Source of the DNA: Pyrrhosoma nymphula
Taxonomy: Eukaryota; Arthropoda; Insecta; Odonata; Coenagrionidae
NCBI GenBank assembly: GCA_963573305.1
Contig: OY754332.1
Location: 144,639,977-144,703,976 of the forward strand
DNA: 64,000 nt
Reading direction: 5' to 3'
The translations under genes and the position numbers were made by a program. Shown here piece after piece: positions 1 to 13,199 of this stretch (its first letter is position 1; the number at the start of each line of letters is the position of its first letter). The notes below the pieces were generated by a model that saw nothing but the letters and a program-made list of their open reading frames with translations, had not been told where the DNA came from and ran no database searches.

Positions 1-408
1 TTCGTACCCTTCATCTTCAGGGCCCATCATCCCGGGACCTGATGTCACGTAAACCGTTGACAGAGTTCCTGGTTCCTCGCCAGCGTTTGATGATACGGGG
101 AGAGCAATTCTGACCGGTTTGTATTGTTTCCGGCGCTTCTTAGCGGTTTGGCTGAAGTCCATGTCTGGATCGTCCAGGCGCCTCTTGCTTGGTGACATCC
201 GAGGCCGCTGATCGTCCATATCGTCGTCATCTGGAGAGTTTTGCTGTTCCCTCCTCAACTGATCGTCTCCATCCTCAGATTGTGGGTCTGAGGAACTTCC
301 CATGGCCATGACGTCAACGAAGGGCCCGGGAGAGTTGTCGGCGGCCGTCGTGGGGACTGATGGAGCGGTCACGTTCACCGCTCCACCAGAAACCGTGGTG
401 GAGGCCAT
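1..408 (-). CDS. N-terminal coding exon of a probable nuclear/zinc-finger-type regulator, partial
   Basis: An open frame runs from ATG at 408 through the window edge at base 1 (136 codons, no stop). An in-frame TAA lies about ten codons upstream of the ATG with no other ATG between, and the context GACATGG is a good initiation site. The protein starts MASTTVSGGA. Residues 41-70 are strongly acidic (run of DDDD), followed by basic clusters at 75-77 and 90-94 that look like nuclear localisation signals. Residues 92-101 read RRKQYKPVRI, resembling the RRKQxxP motif by which SALL, FOG, BCL11 and ZNF423/521 proteins recruit the NuRD complex; in those it is at the extreme N-terminus, here it is internal. 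No zinc finger is in view, so the class is an inference from the motif and composition. The rest of the gene lies before base 1. I do not recognise the exact gene. Confidence 0.75.
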   Translation of the reverse strand, partial: MASTTVSGGAVNVTAPSVPTTAADNSPGPFVDVMAMGSSSDPQSEDGDDQLRREQQNSPDDDDMDDQRPRMSPSKRRLDDPDMDFSQTAKKRRKQYKPVRIALPVSSNAGEEPGTLSTVYVTSGPGMMGPEDEGYE

Positions 409-535
409 GTCGGGCGCCGGGGAGCCGAGTTTTGAATCTTACCGCCTCCCTTCGAAGTGTGACTTAATTGATTTCTCTGACTCAGTCTTCATGCAGGTAT
501 AGCCCGTGTGATTGGTGGTCAGGGAGTCGAATAAC
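409..535 (-). other. 5' UTR part of the same exon, with splice acceptor
   Basis: On the minus strand a pyrimidine-rich tract ends in TTCTTTCAG at 544-536, a good 3' splice acceptor. The exon would begin at 535 and run through untranslated sequence to the ATG at 408. This implies at least one non-coding 5' exon at higher coordinates, with an intron occupying the bases after 536. Confidence 0.5.
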
Positions 536-1204
536 CTGAAAGAATGACAAGAAAATATGATATAATATTACACATGGCAATATATTATCGTCGCAGTAGA
601 AAATATTCATGCATAAGAAGTAATTTGCCCTATTATACTAGAAATTTATTCACAGCAGCCTTAAAATAGTAACCCAGACATTGCAGCCTATCCCTTGTTT
701 TAACCTAAAGTCATGCTGTACACAATTCAAACAACACATAATTCTATAATCCAATTTCAAATATCTCTTTACTTTAGGATCAGGAGTATAGTAATACATT
801 AGAATACAATTAATACATGTATACTGTACCAATATACTCTACGCAGAATTTTCAGCTTTAAATACTATTCACATGCCAATTCAACTCATTGTAGAGAGCA
901 AACACCCTATTTCCGAAACAATGAGTTAATATGGAAATTAAATATCTAATGTGAAGTCACCAAGTGTATGCCACATATCTCTGACAGATTTTTAGGGGAA
1001 AAGGTGCATTTTCAGGATCATACAAAATCCGACACGTTGATATAAGTGATAAAAATGAAAAATGAGGTATTCGGTCATTTGACCTTCAGATGTAGTGAAA
1101 GAATGAGATTCATTTATTTCCGATGATGCAATATTTCGGTACTATGAGCTAACCTGTACGATGTCAGTAACTTTCTGGATGTTCGTTTAAACCACTTCCA
1201 TTTG
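536..1204. other. AT-rich stretch, nothing recognised
   Basis: Probable start (in genomic terms the 3' end) of the intron upstream of the minus-strand exon. No ORF, repeat or RNA gene is supported. Confidence 0.4.
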
Positions 1205-1604
1205 CGCTCTATTTTCTTGTCTTATTTTGTACGAGACTCCTTAAGGGTGTGTCGATAATCAGCCATTGAGTTCTCTTCACTATTATTGATACGAAATCAA
1301 CCCTTCCAGGTGCGGCGTGGGTACTCAGGGGCCGCTGCACGTCCAGAGGGACCCGGTTTTTTGTGACACCCCCTTCTGAAAAAATGTGTGGGTTAAAAAC
1401 GCGTAAAACTACAATTTCATTAGTATTTATGTACATTATGACAAAATTGTACTTTCACTCAGAGATTTTTAGTCTGCTAGCTGCTCAAAGTTCGGGGCCC
1501 GGCCCGAAACCTAGTGCATGGCACGGGGCCCGGGCGATCATCCCGCTCTGGCCGCCCCGCCCTTGAACCCAACTATCGGTTTTGGATCTAAGGGTAAATT
1601 CCTA
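1205..1604. other. Stretch with a GC-rich patch, possible old repeat
   Basis: Two GC-rich blocks (about 1310-1360 and 1488-1566, containing GGGGCCCGGCCCG and GGGGCCCGGGCG) interrupt the AT-rich background. No coding signature is seen. They could be a retroelement remnant; nothing else in the window matches them clearly. Confidence 0.25.
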
Positions 1605-1652
1605 CGAGCTACAGTTCATGACGGTTGCTCTACCGTCATGAATTGCAGTTCG
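1605..1652. repeat. Inverted repeat (21-bp imperfect arms, perfect 11-bp core)
   Basis: TTCATGACGGT at 1615-1625 and its exact reverse complement at 1632-1642 are separated by 6 bases. The match extends outward imperfectly (about 17 of 21) to 1605 and 1652. No flanking duplication was seen. Confidence 0.7.
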
Positions 1653-4600
1653 AAACCGAAAATTACCTAAGCTAGTACGTAGCAATAGCCTGCACTAATT
1701 TCCTGTCCAAGACAATTGATGTGAATCAGCGTTGCGGGAAAATTGTCAAAAAGTTTATCGATCACTTGAATGGATCATTATAGTAGTCGGTTAAGCATAA
1801 ATAAGCAGTAATATATCATATTATCACTTACATCAAGGGAGCAAGTATTAGTGTGCATTAATTAATTCTGGATTTTATTCTTAATCGATAAATAATATCA
1901 TTATTTGGTCTTAATTTAACGTATATGTCCATACATAGATTAACGAGGTGCATTGAAAATTTATCGAACGCGTGTCTCAGGGATGGGAATCAAATACACT
2001 GCCATTGGTGTGCTCGTTGTTTGGAGTTCTTTTGCGCTTATATCGAAGTATCTCGTGATGATACTTTTACTTCTAAAAGCGTTAAGATATGTAATGAAAC
2101 GAATCTCTTGAGAATTTCATAAAAATGCCGAATTCTGTAGTTATGGAAAAGCAGTAAGTGACTGTGTATACTCTCATCCCATTTTCCCGGAAGTAGGCGT
2201 CACGAAAGCCAAGCATTATTACTAACTTAAGTGAGTTATAACTTAAGTGAGATATAAACTTAACTCGTGAATAGAAGAGAACTAAATTTCTGTACAATTG
2301 TTTTCAAAGCTGTTTTAATAATATCCGTTCGCTGAAACATTTTCACGAAATGAGAAAAATCACCTTAAAAAGCATAAACGTTATAATCACTGACATATCA
2401 GAGCTCTTTACATCGAATGGTATAACATAAAATCATCGCCCGAAAGAGAAGAAATTCTCTGAAGAATATTTAAGAATTATGTCGAGTAACTTTACGAAAT
2501 TAATTTATGTATTGCCAAGTACGCCATTAAAATGTTAACTCCTTACTATTTGCCAATGGACTGAATAATTACGCTGAATACAAAGCTATTAGTTTACACC
2601 TTGATGTCTTTTAAAATCGGAGAAAAATACTCTGCCGAAACTGCATAATTAAATGCAGCTCTTCGACTTTAACCAAAGCCTAGATGAAAAGCAAGCGTCC
2701 CAGCGTAGGTCAACGAATGATTATTATATTAATTGCATAACATAGTTATTTTATATAGGCATTAATTAGCGTGGTTATTCTTGCCACCTTAAAAATTATT
2801 CCTTATTTATGATTTATATGGAATATTTAGCAAGCAAGTTGGGCGTAAGCTTATTTAATTATCTTGAACCATAAAAATTAACTGAAAAACAAATTTGAGC
2901 TGAGAATTGCAATAAATTTACGACAATTCGTATTTTAAGCTCAAGATTTTTCCATCTACAAGCAGATACTCTGCAGAGCGAAATAAACGTCCACCAAAAC
3001 CTAATGCTTATTGTCAACAATGAAGAACGACGAATGCATTGTTAAAAATATTGAATATGTTTCGTATATCATCCAGTTACCATCGTAATTAGATGCCAGG
3101 GGCTTTTCAAAATGTAACTTAGCCTCCTAGCCCAACCAATGGATAGAATAGCACCAAGTCTTACGAAGTTCAATGCTATACTGTCCATAGTTGTAATTTT
3201 AATTGATATAACATTATTGGATTATTTTATTTAATGGCCAACAACTAAGGACAACCCTATTTATTTCCAGATAAGTGCCGCAACCTGTTATTCGAAGCAG
3301 TGAAAAAGATTTTTAACACACATGTCCGGACAAATATCAATTTATAATTTTAACTCAGGTAATACGAGTAGTTCGTAGTTCAATTGCACTTGTCCCTTTC
3401 CTATTTCTCACGAAATCATTGGGTAAATATCTTGGCTTAATAAGACCTTTGTCGAAAAGCAAGGCGGTTTAAATGTTTCATTTCTACAATTATTTTTTTG
3501 CATCACTTTAAAACCATTGCCTGGAGATTTTTCTTATGACTTTTGCTACCAATGAAAGCTTATTACTTCGTCGCATTGTGTTAGCATGGTAAACTTAATT
3601 ATGTATTTCTAAAAATGACAGCTACATTGAGTTCCTTGCGGCTGCAATATCATATTATTTCATAGTAAAAAGTTAAATTAATATGGCCCATGGAAACTTT
3701 TACCTTAGGCTATACACTTATTTGCGGCTGGCATTCCCTAAAAGAGTTTTACTTGAGAAATTTAAATGTATGACCTAGTCACATAACCTTCAATCTCAAC
3801 GGGCGCTCGAAAAATCTCTAGCGAGTATTCAAATTAGAACTAGTTTAATGAATATAATGGACCACGTTACTCTGGATAGTCAAATTTCCTTTGATATCCG
3901 AGCAAATGGCAACTCCACCCACGCGCAACTCTTGAATAATAACTATTCCATTATGGAAACTATGGCATTTCGTTGTTTAAAGAATAACTGCGAAATGTGA
4001 TGGATGATTAGCATGTCTCGTCGTTGTAGATTTCAAGCGGATAATACGACAGAAAACGACGCGCTTGTACATCAGAGCATAATCACACGCCTAGACCGAT
4101 ATGTGGCATCATTTTTATAAAACACTAGTTAAGTTACACTAATAGATGAATACCTAAGGTATGAATAAATGACGCGGACGATTAAAGGCGGTGAAAATAC
4201 GGTGTTTAATAGGGATGAATAAGAACAAATAGACGAGGATAAATAATTTCTACATGGACATGGGGGAGAAAATGTTTAGTGAAATTTTTGCGAAGTTAAA
4301 AAAAGACACCCTTATCGAAAAGGTTCTACGACATAATAGCTCATAAAAATAATATAAGATGGACGAATTTAGAGAATAAAAAGGAGAAATTGAGAATAAA
4401 ATTCATGACGTAAACTATGAGGAATGTTAAAATAAGGCACCTTGAAGGAAGAAAGTGGTTAGGTGTAAAAAAGAGGAGCGCAAAGCTGCTGCAAACAAAT
4501 CTTCGGATTGATGACTGCTGATGATGGCGAATGCATGAAATTTTCTCGAGTTTATAACCGGCTGGCTTAGTAGAACGTGGTTGTTTGCTCTTCCATCGTC

Positions 4601-7600
4601 TTCAGGGTATATCCTCACAACACCGAAACTTCACAAAATTCTACATCATTTACTAGAAAAAAATCTGAGGTGAATCAAGATAATGTTGCTTTTTCATCGG
4701 AAAATATTTTTGGAAGGACTTTGAACGTAGTCTTTAAATCCATTATCGAAGCCGTTAGTATATCAGTCATTTTTAATGCGACTAGGGATATTCCTCGATC
4801 CCTAAGAATTTGAATGTTCCACGGCACCAGAGGGTTTGAGAGAATTGCTGCTCATCAAGAGCTAGAGTTAAGAAAGGGTCGGGGAACCGTTCGGCTGGTT
4901 GATGGATGCAGACATAAGGTAACGGAGGAAAGTGGATGAGAGCAAATCGGAGCCCTTTGAAAAATGGGAGTACAGTTGAACGTAGGAGACAAAATGGGCA
5001 GAATGGGGGGGGAAACGAGGAAGTACTTGGCGTCATGGGCGAGGAGAGGAGGCCTCTGGAGGAAATGCGGACAGGATGTAGAGGGGAAGGAGTAGTGAGG
5101 GAATGTTTATTGAGAGTAATGAGTAGTGAGAGAATTACGGAAAGTCTTTATGAATTGAATGAAGAGAGTTTTAGACGGGTGCCGAGATGAAAAATAAAGC
5201 GTGCAAGGAGTGAGGTGACTGCGATGGCGACTCTTCATTGAGTTGGTTTTATTTCCCACTTAACGGCAATCGGAACACCACCTGTAATAATATATTTCCG
5301 TTATATTCCTTCAGACTGCATACCTCGTCCTTTGACGCTGACACTGATCATTGTTAATAGCTAAGCAAATTAGCAGCTACTACTGGTCATGTGTTTCTTT
5401 GGAGTGGTTATCACTATAAATTTCCATATTTTTCTTTTTTGGTTACTGGAGTGAAGTGTGCATTTTGGTCGGTGACATGAATTACCTGGAATCTCCAGCA
5501 ACAGAGAAGGGAATGGTCACCGACTGTGTGTTTAGTTTCTTGCATAGGTTACCATTAACAAGGCAAATCCGTCATTACATCCTTCTTTTTCACATTGATT
5601 TGGCAGTTTCCTTATATCTGAGGCCCCAATTGTTCTGATCTTCAAGTCGAGATATTACAAATGAATAAATTTCCCTTTTAACTGCTTTGCCAGAAAATAT
5701 TTGTCCATAAATACTGAATACTTGTCGTTTTTTATTTTACCTCTTTTACTAAGCACCTTTTTATAATATATAGACTAATAATGTTTGCATATACTCTTAA
5801 TTAAAGAACGTAATGAAGCCTCGAGATTAATTCAAGTGACCCATTATTCGCTCTCATGCAATTGTCCAGTTTCTTTATACGGAAGAAATTTCTGTTGATA
5901 AAAATCTTCAGTAGCTTGATAAAATAAGGACTGCCCGCATAAGAATGTAGAATCTTCTCTGTGCAAAATTTAACTCACCGGGAATAAGACTTCGCAATAA
6001 TCCAGCTACTACTATAGAAGAACCCAATGTGTGAGAGTGTGTGTTGCAATGGCTACGATGTTATGCGAAGAGGTTCTTCTACATACCACGATGAGGTGAA
6101 TTGGTGATAGGAATGTAAAAATATTCATGGATCACACGTGACTCCGTAAGTACGGTCCAGTTGAATGTAGAAGGAAGATAGAAACCTAATAAATTTTATC
6201 TATTGCGCATCCAAACACCATTTCATTCACCCAAATAGACCAAAGCGGGTAATTTTTGTCAAGGCAATATGAGCGTTTGGTTTTCCAAAGAGAAAAACAA
6301 TGTATACTAGAACGTATTAAATTATTTTAAAATAAACTTTGGAAAAGTTCAAAATGAGACCTTAGCTGCAGTGATTCAAACGGTATGTTGAAAATAGTTC
6401 GTAATAGGCCAGTGTAGCGAACATTTCACCGCATGAAAAAACCAAGGCACAATCTATTAGCACAAATATATCAAGAATACGAGAAAATGCATGGCGAAGG
6501 CAGGAATGATGAACGCCTAAAAATGGAGGGAGTGGATAGAAATGTGTATGTTAGTATTATGAGTTGAGTATATTGATTCAAAATGAGGAATCATGTTAAG
6601 GGACGTTAGGACGAAAAGCTTAGTCAAAATAGTCAATTTCCCTTTTACTTTGCACAACACGATATTTTACGGATTCATTTAAGATTTCAGTCTTCACACC
6701 TTATGCAGCGATATTGAATTTTCAATTTTTTAAATAATTTACTTACTCGCAAGTATTTTAAAAGTTCAATAATTCGCAATGGGTGACCTTTCCTCACTCA
6801 ACAAGGCATTAATTTAGCCTCTTAGTTTATTTGGCTTGGTAAAAAAAAACATTTACTGTCCTCTTGCAATGTATAAATAGATGAATAATTCATATACACC
6901 CAAAAAATGAGTTTTTACCCGTAGTAATGTTAATGATTTTATCATCTACCCTTGCCTTTAAAATACGTATGTTAATGCTGCAACAGAGCTAATAATAACA
7001 TTATGAAACAATGCCTACCTGAGAGATCGATTTTATCTTCCTGTTAAATGCATGTGTTCTGAACAATGTTTTGTATTCATATCCCACGGTTATACATTTG
7101 CTTTCGTAACTTACAAGTTCTTAGCCAGGTAAAACTCAGCAAATGACCTCGTCAGTCAAATTTACCCAGATAGGAAAATAGTTATCGTGTGATCCGAAAC
7201 AGGGAGTCAGACCATCTAAAACGAGAGTAAACTGATAAAAGAAGATTCTAAATCAGAGAAGGCAGGGAACTATTATCGCAAAATAGGGCGATTCAGATAC
7301 TGATGAGATTGGTCACATCAGTACTTGACAGAACGCCTTTCTGATTGGTCGTGCCTTACAATCCTTAGTTGTTTTGAGAAATAAGACTTCATGATGGCTG
7401 AATTAACTTGCTGCTCTCGACACGCCTAGGATGTCATGCAGCAAATGGATCTGTAATGGAAATACATGCGGGAGCAGTCTCAACCCTGTGAAGTACATCG
7501 TGGCCAACGCTAATAATGTACCTATTGAGAGCTATTTGTAATTCTCACAATGACGTTGTAGCTTGTAATTTACAGCGTTAATGGTGTAAAGTGCCACCCC

Positions 7601-8769
7601 TTATGTCTTCCTAGCGCTATGTTAGTATGGAGTTCCAACGTATAACCTGTTTGCTTCGTCTGAGAAGTTGTGTAGTGTAAGTAAGAGGATTGCAAATTTT
7701 ACAGGGCTGGTTTCGATTTTTGGGTGATCTTACGCAAAACGTTTAATAGTAAATCACTCCTGGTTGACTAAAGTTTTCACTGTTTTGATTTTTTTTAATT
7801 AAATAATATGTTTGCAACAACATGCTTATCGCATAGCTTCTGGCTATTATTTGATATATTGATGCATATATGATATTATATCATATCACGTGTAATATTA
7901 TATTATACTGATTATTATTTAACATACTGCCCTTGGAAGATATATCGTGCAATGATAGTTTTGAATTTGAGTTCCAGACTTTAAAATTGCACTAAGTGCG
8001 GTGGATTCTTCACCGATTTGGACCTGATTTCTGCCGACATTGTTTGTGATTAACATGGTGACTGTCCCGTATGGAGCAATTATTCAGTAGCCATCGCCTA
8101 CTAATTTATCATTACAATAGGAGATATTTAAAAGATCGTCTTGTCGAAAATATCGGTTATTTGGTTGAATAAGGTGTTTGTTTGGATCTTCAACCTTAGC
8201 TGTTTGGATTATTAAAAGGAAAATGAATAAAATTATTTTTAAAGATATGTGGAAGAACACGTAATTTTCTATGGTGTTGGATGGTAGTTAATGATTATGG
8301 TTGACGACAAGTTTTAGTGACAAGCAAAACTAAAATACCACCAAGCCCTAATTGCGTACATAAAGCAAGGAAGGTAACGCATGGACAATCGAGACAAGAG
8401 TTACAAAAACAAGAAGGAACAAGAAAGCTGTCAGATGGATGAAGGTATATAATAAATTCACTTTTCATAAGTATTTTACCACAGTTGCATTCCCAGCCAC
8501 CCAGTTCTAGTTTTGCGCACGGCAGGCGGACGTTCCGTCCGCAAGTAGCCAGCCACCTCTCTGAATTCCCCCCTCTCTATCGTTCCAGGCCTCCCCAACG
8601 CTCCAGTCCTCTCCATCGCTCCAGGTCGCCTCCGTCCTCTTCCCTTTTCAGTTGAAAGACCACGTAGTTCGTTTATGATTTCCATTTTTCGTAAAATGAT
8701 ATTGCAAAGTGTTAATCTAATTTTTAGTGCAAAGGCCAGTGTTTTAGCTGATGTTGTTCAGGAAGGCGT
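1653..8769. other. Long AT-rich non-coding stretch
   Basis: No gene seen. Minor items: a duplicated TAACTTAAGTGAG motif at 2224-2252, an AT-rich low-complexity tract at about 7855-7915, and a purine-rich ORF of 84 codons at 4936-5190 with no recognisable domain. A pyrimidine-rich, less AT-rich stretch begins near 8490 and leads into the dispersed repeat below. Confidence 0.4.
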
Positions 8770-9035
8770 TCTACAGCTGTGGGCATTTGCGCCACCGAGG
8801 GCAGGTTGGTAACGATATGATAACATCGGAACTAGCGGAAGTGAGGAGTGATACCCGACGTCCGTACTCTGCGCTGAAGTATTGGCACAACGCGGTCCAT
8901 ATCTCAACGTCTCCTCCGGACGGAGTATTGCACTTCAAATGCTCTCCACAAGGCATTCAATTTGGGGGAGTAATTCCAGCGAAAAATATCCGCCGCTCGC
9001 GAGGTCAGCGAAAAATATCCGCCGCTCGCGAGGTC
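8770..9035 (-). repeat. Dispersed repeat, copy 1
   Basis: Read on the minus strand, this segment matches 29075-29305 on the plus strand. Shared blocks include GGAGAGCA(T/C)TT(G/C)AAGTG, CTCCTCACTTCC and TGGCGCAAATG followed by CAGCTGT. The two copies are diverged and oppositely oriented. A 110-codon ORF on the plus strand crosses it but is not conserved in the other copy, so it is not called as a gene. Confidence 0.55.
8978..9035. repeat. Perfect tandem duplication, 2 x 29 bp
   Basis: The 29-base unit at 8978-9006 (containing ATCCGCCGCTCGCGAGGTC) is repeated without change at 9007-9035. It lies at one end of the dispersed repeat. Confidence 0.9.
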
Positions 9036-11228
9036 AGAACCCGGTTTCTAGCAATTGACTCCTTACCAGCCCAATCCCCGTAGAAGTCAGTTTTGGTTTT
9101 GAAACACTTCTCTTGAAAATATAATTGATAAATATTCACGAGCATAGGTTAATGCGGGCTAAAAATAAAAGCTTAAATCACAGAGCAGACTAACTTTTTA
9201 GCACGGCACACTGGGTGTATGCGAATCAGACAGGTAGTTAAATAATAAATGATGAATACATAGCTTCTGTGCATCGGCAATAGCTTACCCGCAGTATTCA
9301 ACTGAAAGCACCCACTACTCAATGTTCATGTAACACCCTCCGTATGAATTTCCATTTGTCCATCCTTTGAGTTAGGGTCTTGATATTTTACTGTCTATGT
9401 ACTAGATAAAAATAACTATTGAGCTGTCAAACGAGAGTTAAAATAGATGAAATAGTCAAGGAAGTTCAGTGGGTGTAGATTTATAATACTGCAGAAAGGA
9501 AATGGTCGCTTCCTCAAGATGCCTATTTTACTATCATAGTTAATAAAGCGGTTTCTTTCTCTTGGTACAAACTGAGAAATGCATGAGAGATAATTTTAGA
9601 CAGTAAGGCTCATAGGTTCATAGGGCTCATAAGTTAAATTTCCTGTCAGATGGTTCAAGTCTCGTCTTTGTAAACTGTCATGGAAAATATATTTATTTTT
9701 GACCAATATTAACCTTTGAGCTTATGCAATTTCCTTCATTTACGGTCGTGTAAGGTCGCGGTGCAATTTTTAGAATATAGTCATGCTGATGAAGTGTCAG
9801 TTTCAACAAAATATTCTCCAGTAAGTTGAAATCTTTCCTCTGAGGAGGAAATCGCAAGTGGTGTGATTGCAGCCTATACTTGCCCTTACAGAGACCTCCA
9901 TGTGTAGAAGGCCAGGGCAAAAGCATGTATAAGGAGCTGGAAAATCATTCCCGTCTATCATGTATCGATACTGGTTAAGTCACGATATTAATCCTGGAGA
10001 TATAATATTCTAAACTTTATGTGAATTCGGACCTCTAACCTTCCGTACAATACTCACTGAAAATCAACCAAGAAATTTAGGATAGTTGTAAAGGAACAAA
10101 TAATGAAAAAGGTATGAAGAGTCATATTAAATCGTCTGTTACTCTTCTGTAACCTCTGGAGCGTTTCTACTTACGCTTGGGGTACACCATTGCCAATAGG
10201 AGAAGCAATGGCTTGGGCAAAGATCATAATGTCTGGTAAATAACTTAGGAGGCTCATAAATAGAGCAAGAGAAACAAAATGAATTGGATATTACCGAGAA
10301 TTATTATGAATGGATTACGAATGAAATAATTGAATCCACTTGAAGCGCCAATGTTGCTACTTGTACTCTTAAAACCGCGGGGACGATCCTCATACCTGAA
10401 TTTGGAGAGTGCCGGACTCAACTGATTAGTCAAAAGCCAGGATGAAAATTGGGAAATTTTCTTAGATTTTTGAAACGTCACACAGAATTCGAAGAAGAAT
10501 AAGGAATCTCAAACTCTCTCAAGTATCAACACTAATCTCTTTGAATGCGTTGGAGCTAGAAAGTAAAAAAGGTTTCATTTAACAGGAACAATAATGCCAC
10601 ACGAGAACAAGCTATTAAAGATCATTGATAAATTACTTATGTCACAGGTAATATTGAGTAGAGCAATGGTCTACGTCTTGACCCGAAAAGGCAACGGTCC
10701 GCGGTTTGGTTTCCGGTTTAGGTGCATTTGCCTTTTGCTATTTCCAACGTATTTATTTGTCAATGATCACGCCAGCAAAGAGATTCTTGCAATTCCTACT
10801 CCATGAAGATTCTCTAAATATAATCAAAAATCGGTTTACTTGAATTTCAGTGGCTTAAAGAAATAACTTGAGCTTTCCCATGCGTCTGTTAAATTATTAA
10901 TGGGTGCAATGTCCTTCGATTTTGGAGCACATGGAAACCTTAAGATCCCTGAATTCCCGCCCCGGATAGCGGGAATGGTCAAGATTCATTGACGCCCTTG
11001 AAATCTACCTCATCCAACTGGCCAAATTTTATTGCATTGGAATTTGCTTATCGGCCTAATTCCTGAACTGCTATTGGCTGATAGTGTCTAGAGCACTTAC
11101 CACAATTCTAAAGCGGAACTTTCTTGTAAGCTGCCTAGCGTTTCTAAGTAAAGGCTAATCTGCAACACTGATCACTTGCAATTAGTAAATCACGATTCTG
11201 CTTAGCAGCTATACAAATGTTAGCGCAA
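9036..11228. other. AT-rich non-coding stretch
   Basis: No supported gene or repeat. Short ORFs present here (60-77 codons) have no recognisable domain. Confidence 0.4.
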
Positions 11229-12442
11229 AGGGCGTTTTACACGGTACATTTTTATGTACATTATCGTGCGAACGCATTTATCAGGAATTTTTATCGTGTA
11301 AAGCGGCGAATTGTGCGAGCGCTTGTGTGAATGTATGAATGACTGAACGGAAAATAGAACCGGTTCTAATTCCATTCAGACAATCATACAATTTCGATCA
11401 GGTTTTATTCAACAGATGGCGCAGATATGGCAAAAACTGTTGTGCCTGTGTTACGATTGAAAATAAAGTTGTTTATAAAAAGGATTAACACTTTCCCGAC
11501 GAATAATATGAGTAATTATTATCCTGTGTATATAATATTTAATGAGTAAACTCTTCTCGGGCTCTCCACCAGCTTAAAATATTCATAATTTTCGACGTTT
11601 CGAGAGACGACTCGTCAATCATTCTCAAAGTAAGAATTGATTACGTCTACAATTATGAATAGTTTGAAGCAGTGGAGATCCCGAGAACAGTTAACTCAAA
11701 GTTGCTCAAATGTTTACATCGTCATTTCATCGTGTTATTTGGTGTTCTGGTTTTTCAGTGTAATCACGATCTTATGTTTGTGTACATTTCCCCAAAATTA
11801 TGACTGATCGCGTCCACAAGTATAGTTCCTGATATCCCGCGTGATGTAATGATAATAATTTTATTTCTGTTGGTTAGCAAGTAACATATAAATCGTCAAA
11901 AAATACATTAAAACACTGGTACAGATACAAGGGAGGGAAATTTGGAGGGACTAAAAAAAGGGTCCCTTGTTTCGCTATACCACTTGATAATAACACTTTG
12001 TCTCACACACATAATTAACCCACGAAATTTGTCTAACAAGAGTGGAGATTCGGCGAGAAACGTCAATGACTGGTCGCACTAAAATACATATGAGAAAAAA
12101 CGAACCGATGCAAAGGTCGAATATAAGGCCAGAGTCCAAGAGAGCTTTTACTGAACCGGGAGAATTATCAGTAGGCAGATGGTCGAGTCGAGGTTCCGAA
12201 TTTCAGGTGATCAGCTTTTCAAGGTGTCAAAATGTTAGCGAAACATAAACATGATAAACATAACACTCGCGAGTTCCGATCGATTTCTACCGATAAATTG
12301 CACGTAAAATTGGGCGTTTGCACTCATCGTGTAAAGCAACATTGTCTAATTCAGTTGTTCGTACAATATTTTCTTGCACACTTGACTGTACATACGTTCG
12401 CACGTTAGATTGTACAAATAAATGTACCGTGTAAAACGGCCT
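11229..12442. mobile_element. Harbinger-like non-autonomous element (MITE), copy 1
   Basis: The ends are AGGGCGTTTTACACGGTAC on the left and the complement GTACCGTGTAAAACGGCCT on the right. Subterminal inverted motifs (TCGTGTAAAGC) lie about 70-140 bases inward on each side. The whole 1.2-kb body matches, in inverted orientation, the element at 26412-27628, so the two are copies of one family. It encodes no transposase. The 3-bp flanks are CAA and TAA, consistent with a mutated 3-bp duplication. The class assignment (PIF/Harbinger-like) rests on the 3-bp TTA duplication seen at copy 2. Confidence 0.8.
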
Positions 12443-13057
12443 TAAGGAAAATATCTTGATTTGTCATACATTAGAGAGCATTTTGTCGTGTTATTGAGTT
12501 GGCTACCTGGAATTGACTGATGGGCAAGAATTTGTCGAAATAGAATGATAAGTCCTTGGGGACTGCATGAACTCCACGAGGTATTCCAACAAGTTCATGA
12601 AAAGGCCGCATAAACAGGCAGCGGCCCGCGCGGAGGTAAGCCGTCCATACACTCCGTGGATGCGATTTCCGCAAGATTGCAGATTTTTCCGGGGTAGACG
12701 TGGCTTTAGAGGAGAAAATATCGGCCAAAATGGAAAATATTACTAGCTAAAGAGAAGTTAAGCTTCCTTGCTGCAATGAAACCAGGTATAATAAATAGCT
12801 CAAGATATTCGAACAGCCTTTCCTACCGTATTCACCCTATGGTAGGTATTGAAATATTCTTCTAGCAGTCTCGTGGTTCGATTTCGTCTGAAAAGCGTTC
12901 ATTATTTTCATTTTTTATGTCTGGTTATGAAGATGTATCTAGTTTAACGTAGATTTTATATACCTCAGCAGTTTATACTAACGGTCTTCCGTACGTGAAG
13001 ACTTTGGTAGATGGTATTTATGTTACGAAATGATTGAATCCATACAATTCACTCTCA
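12443..13057. other. Spacer between two related elements, no gene seen
   Basis: AT-rich. An 85-codon minus-strand ORF (12471-12728) has no recognisable domain. Confidence 0.4.
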
Positions 13058-13199
13058 AGGCCGTTTTACACGGGGCTCTCTACTGCGCAGGCTGATGTGT
13101 GGATGCATTCACAGTGAAAATTGCGTCGTGTAAAGCGGTGTACTGCGCGAACGCCTGCGCTAATGTATGAATGACTGCGAGGAAAATAGCCCCTGCTTA

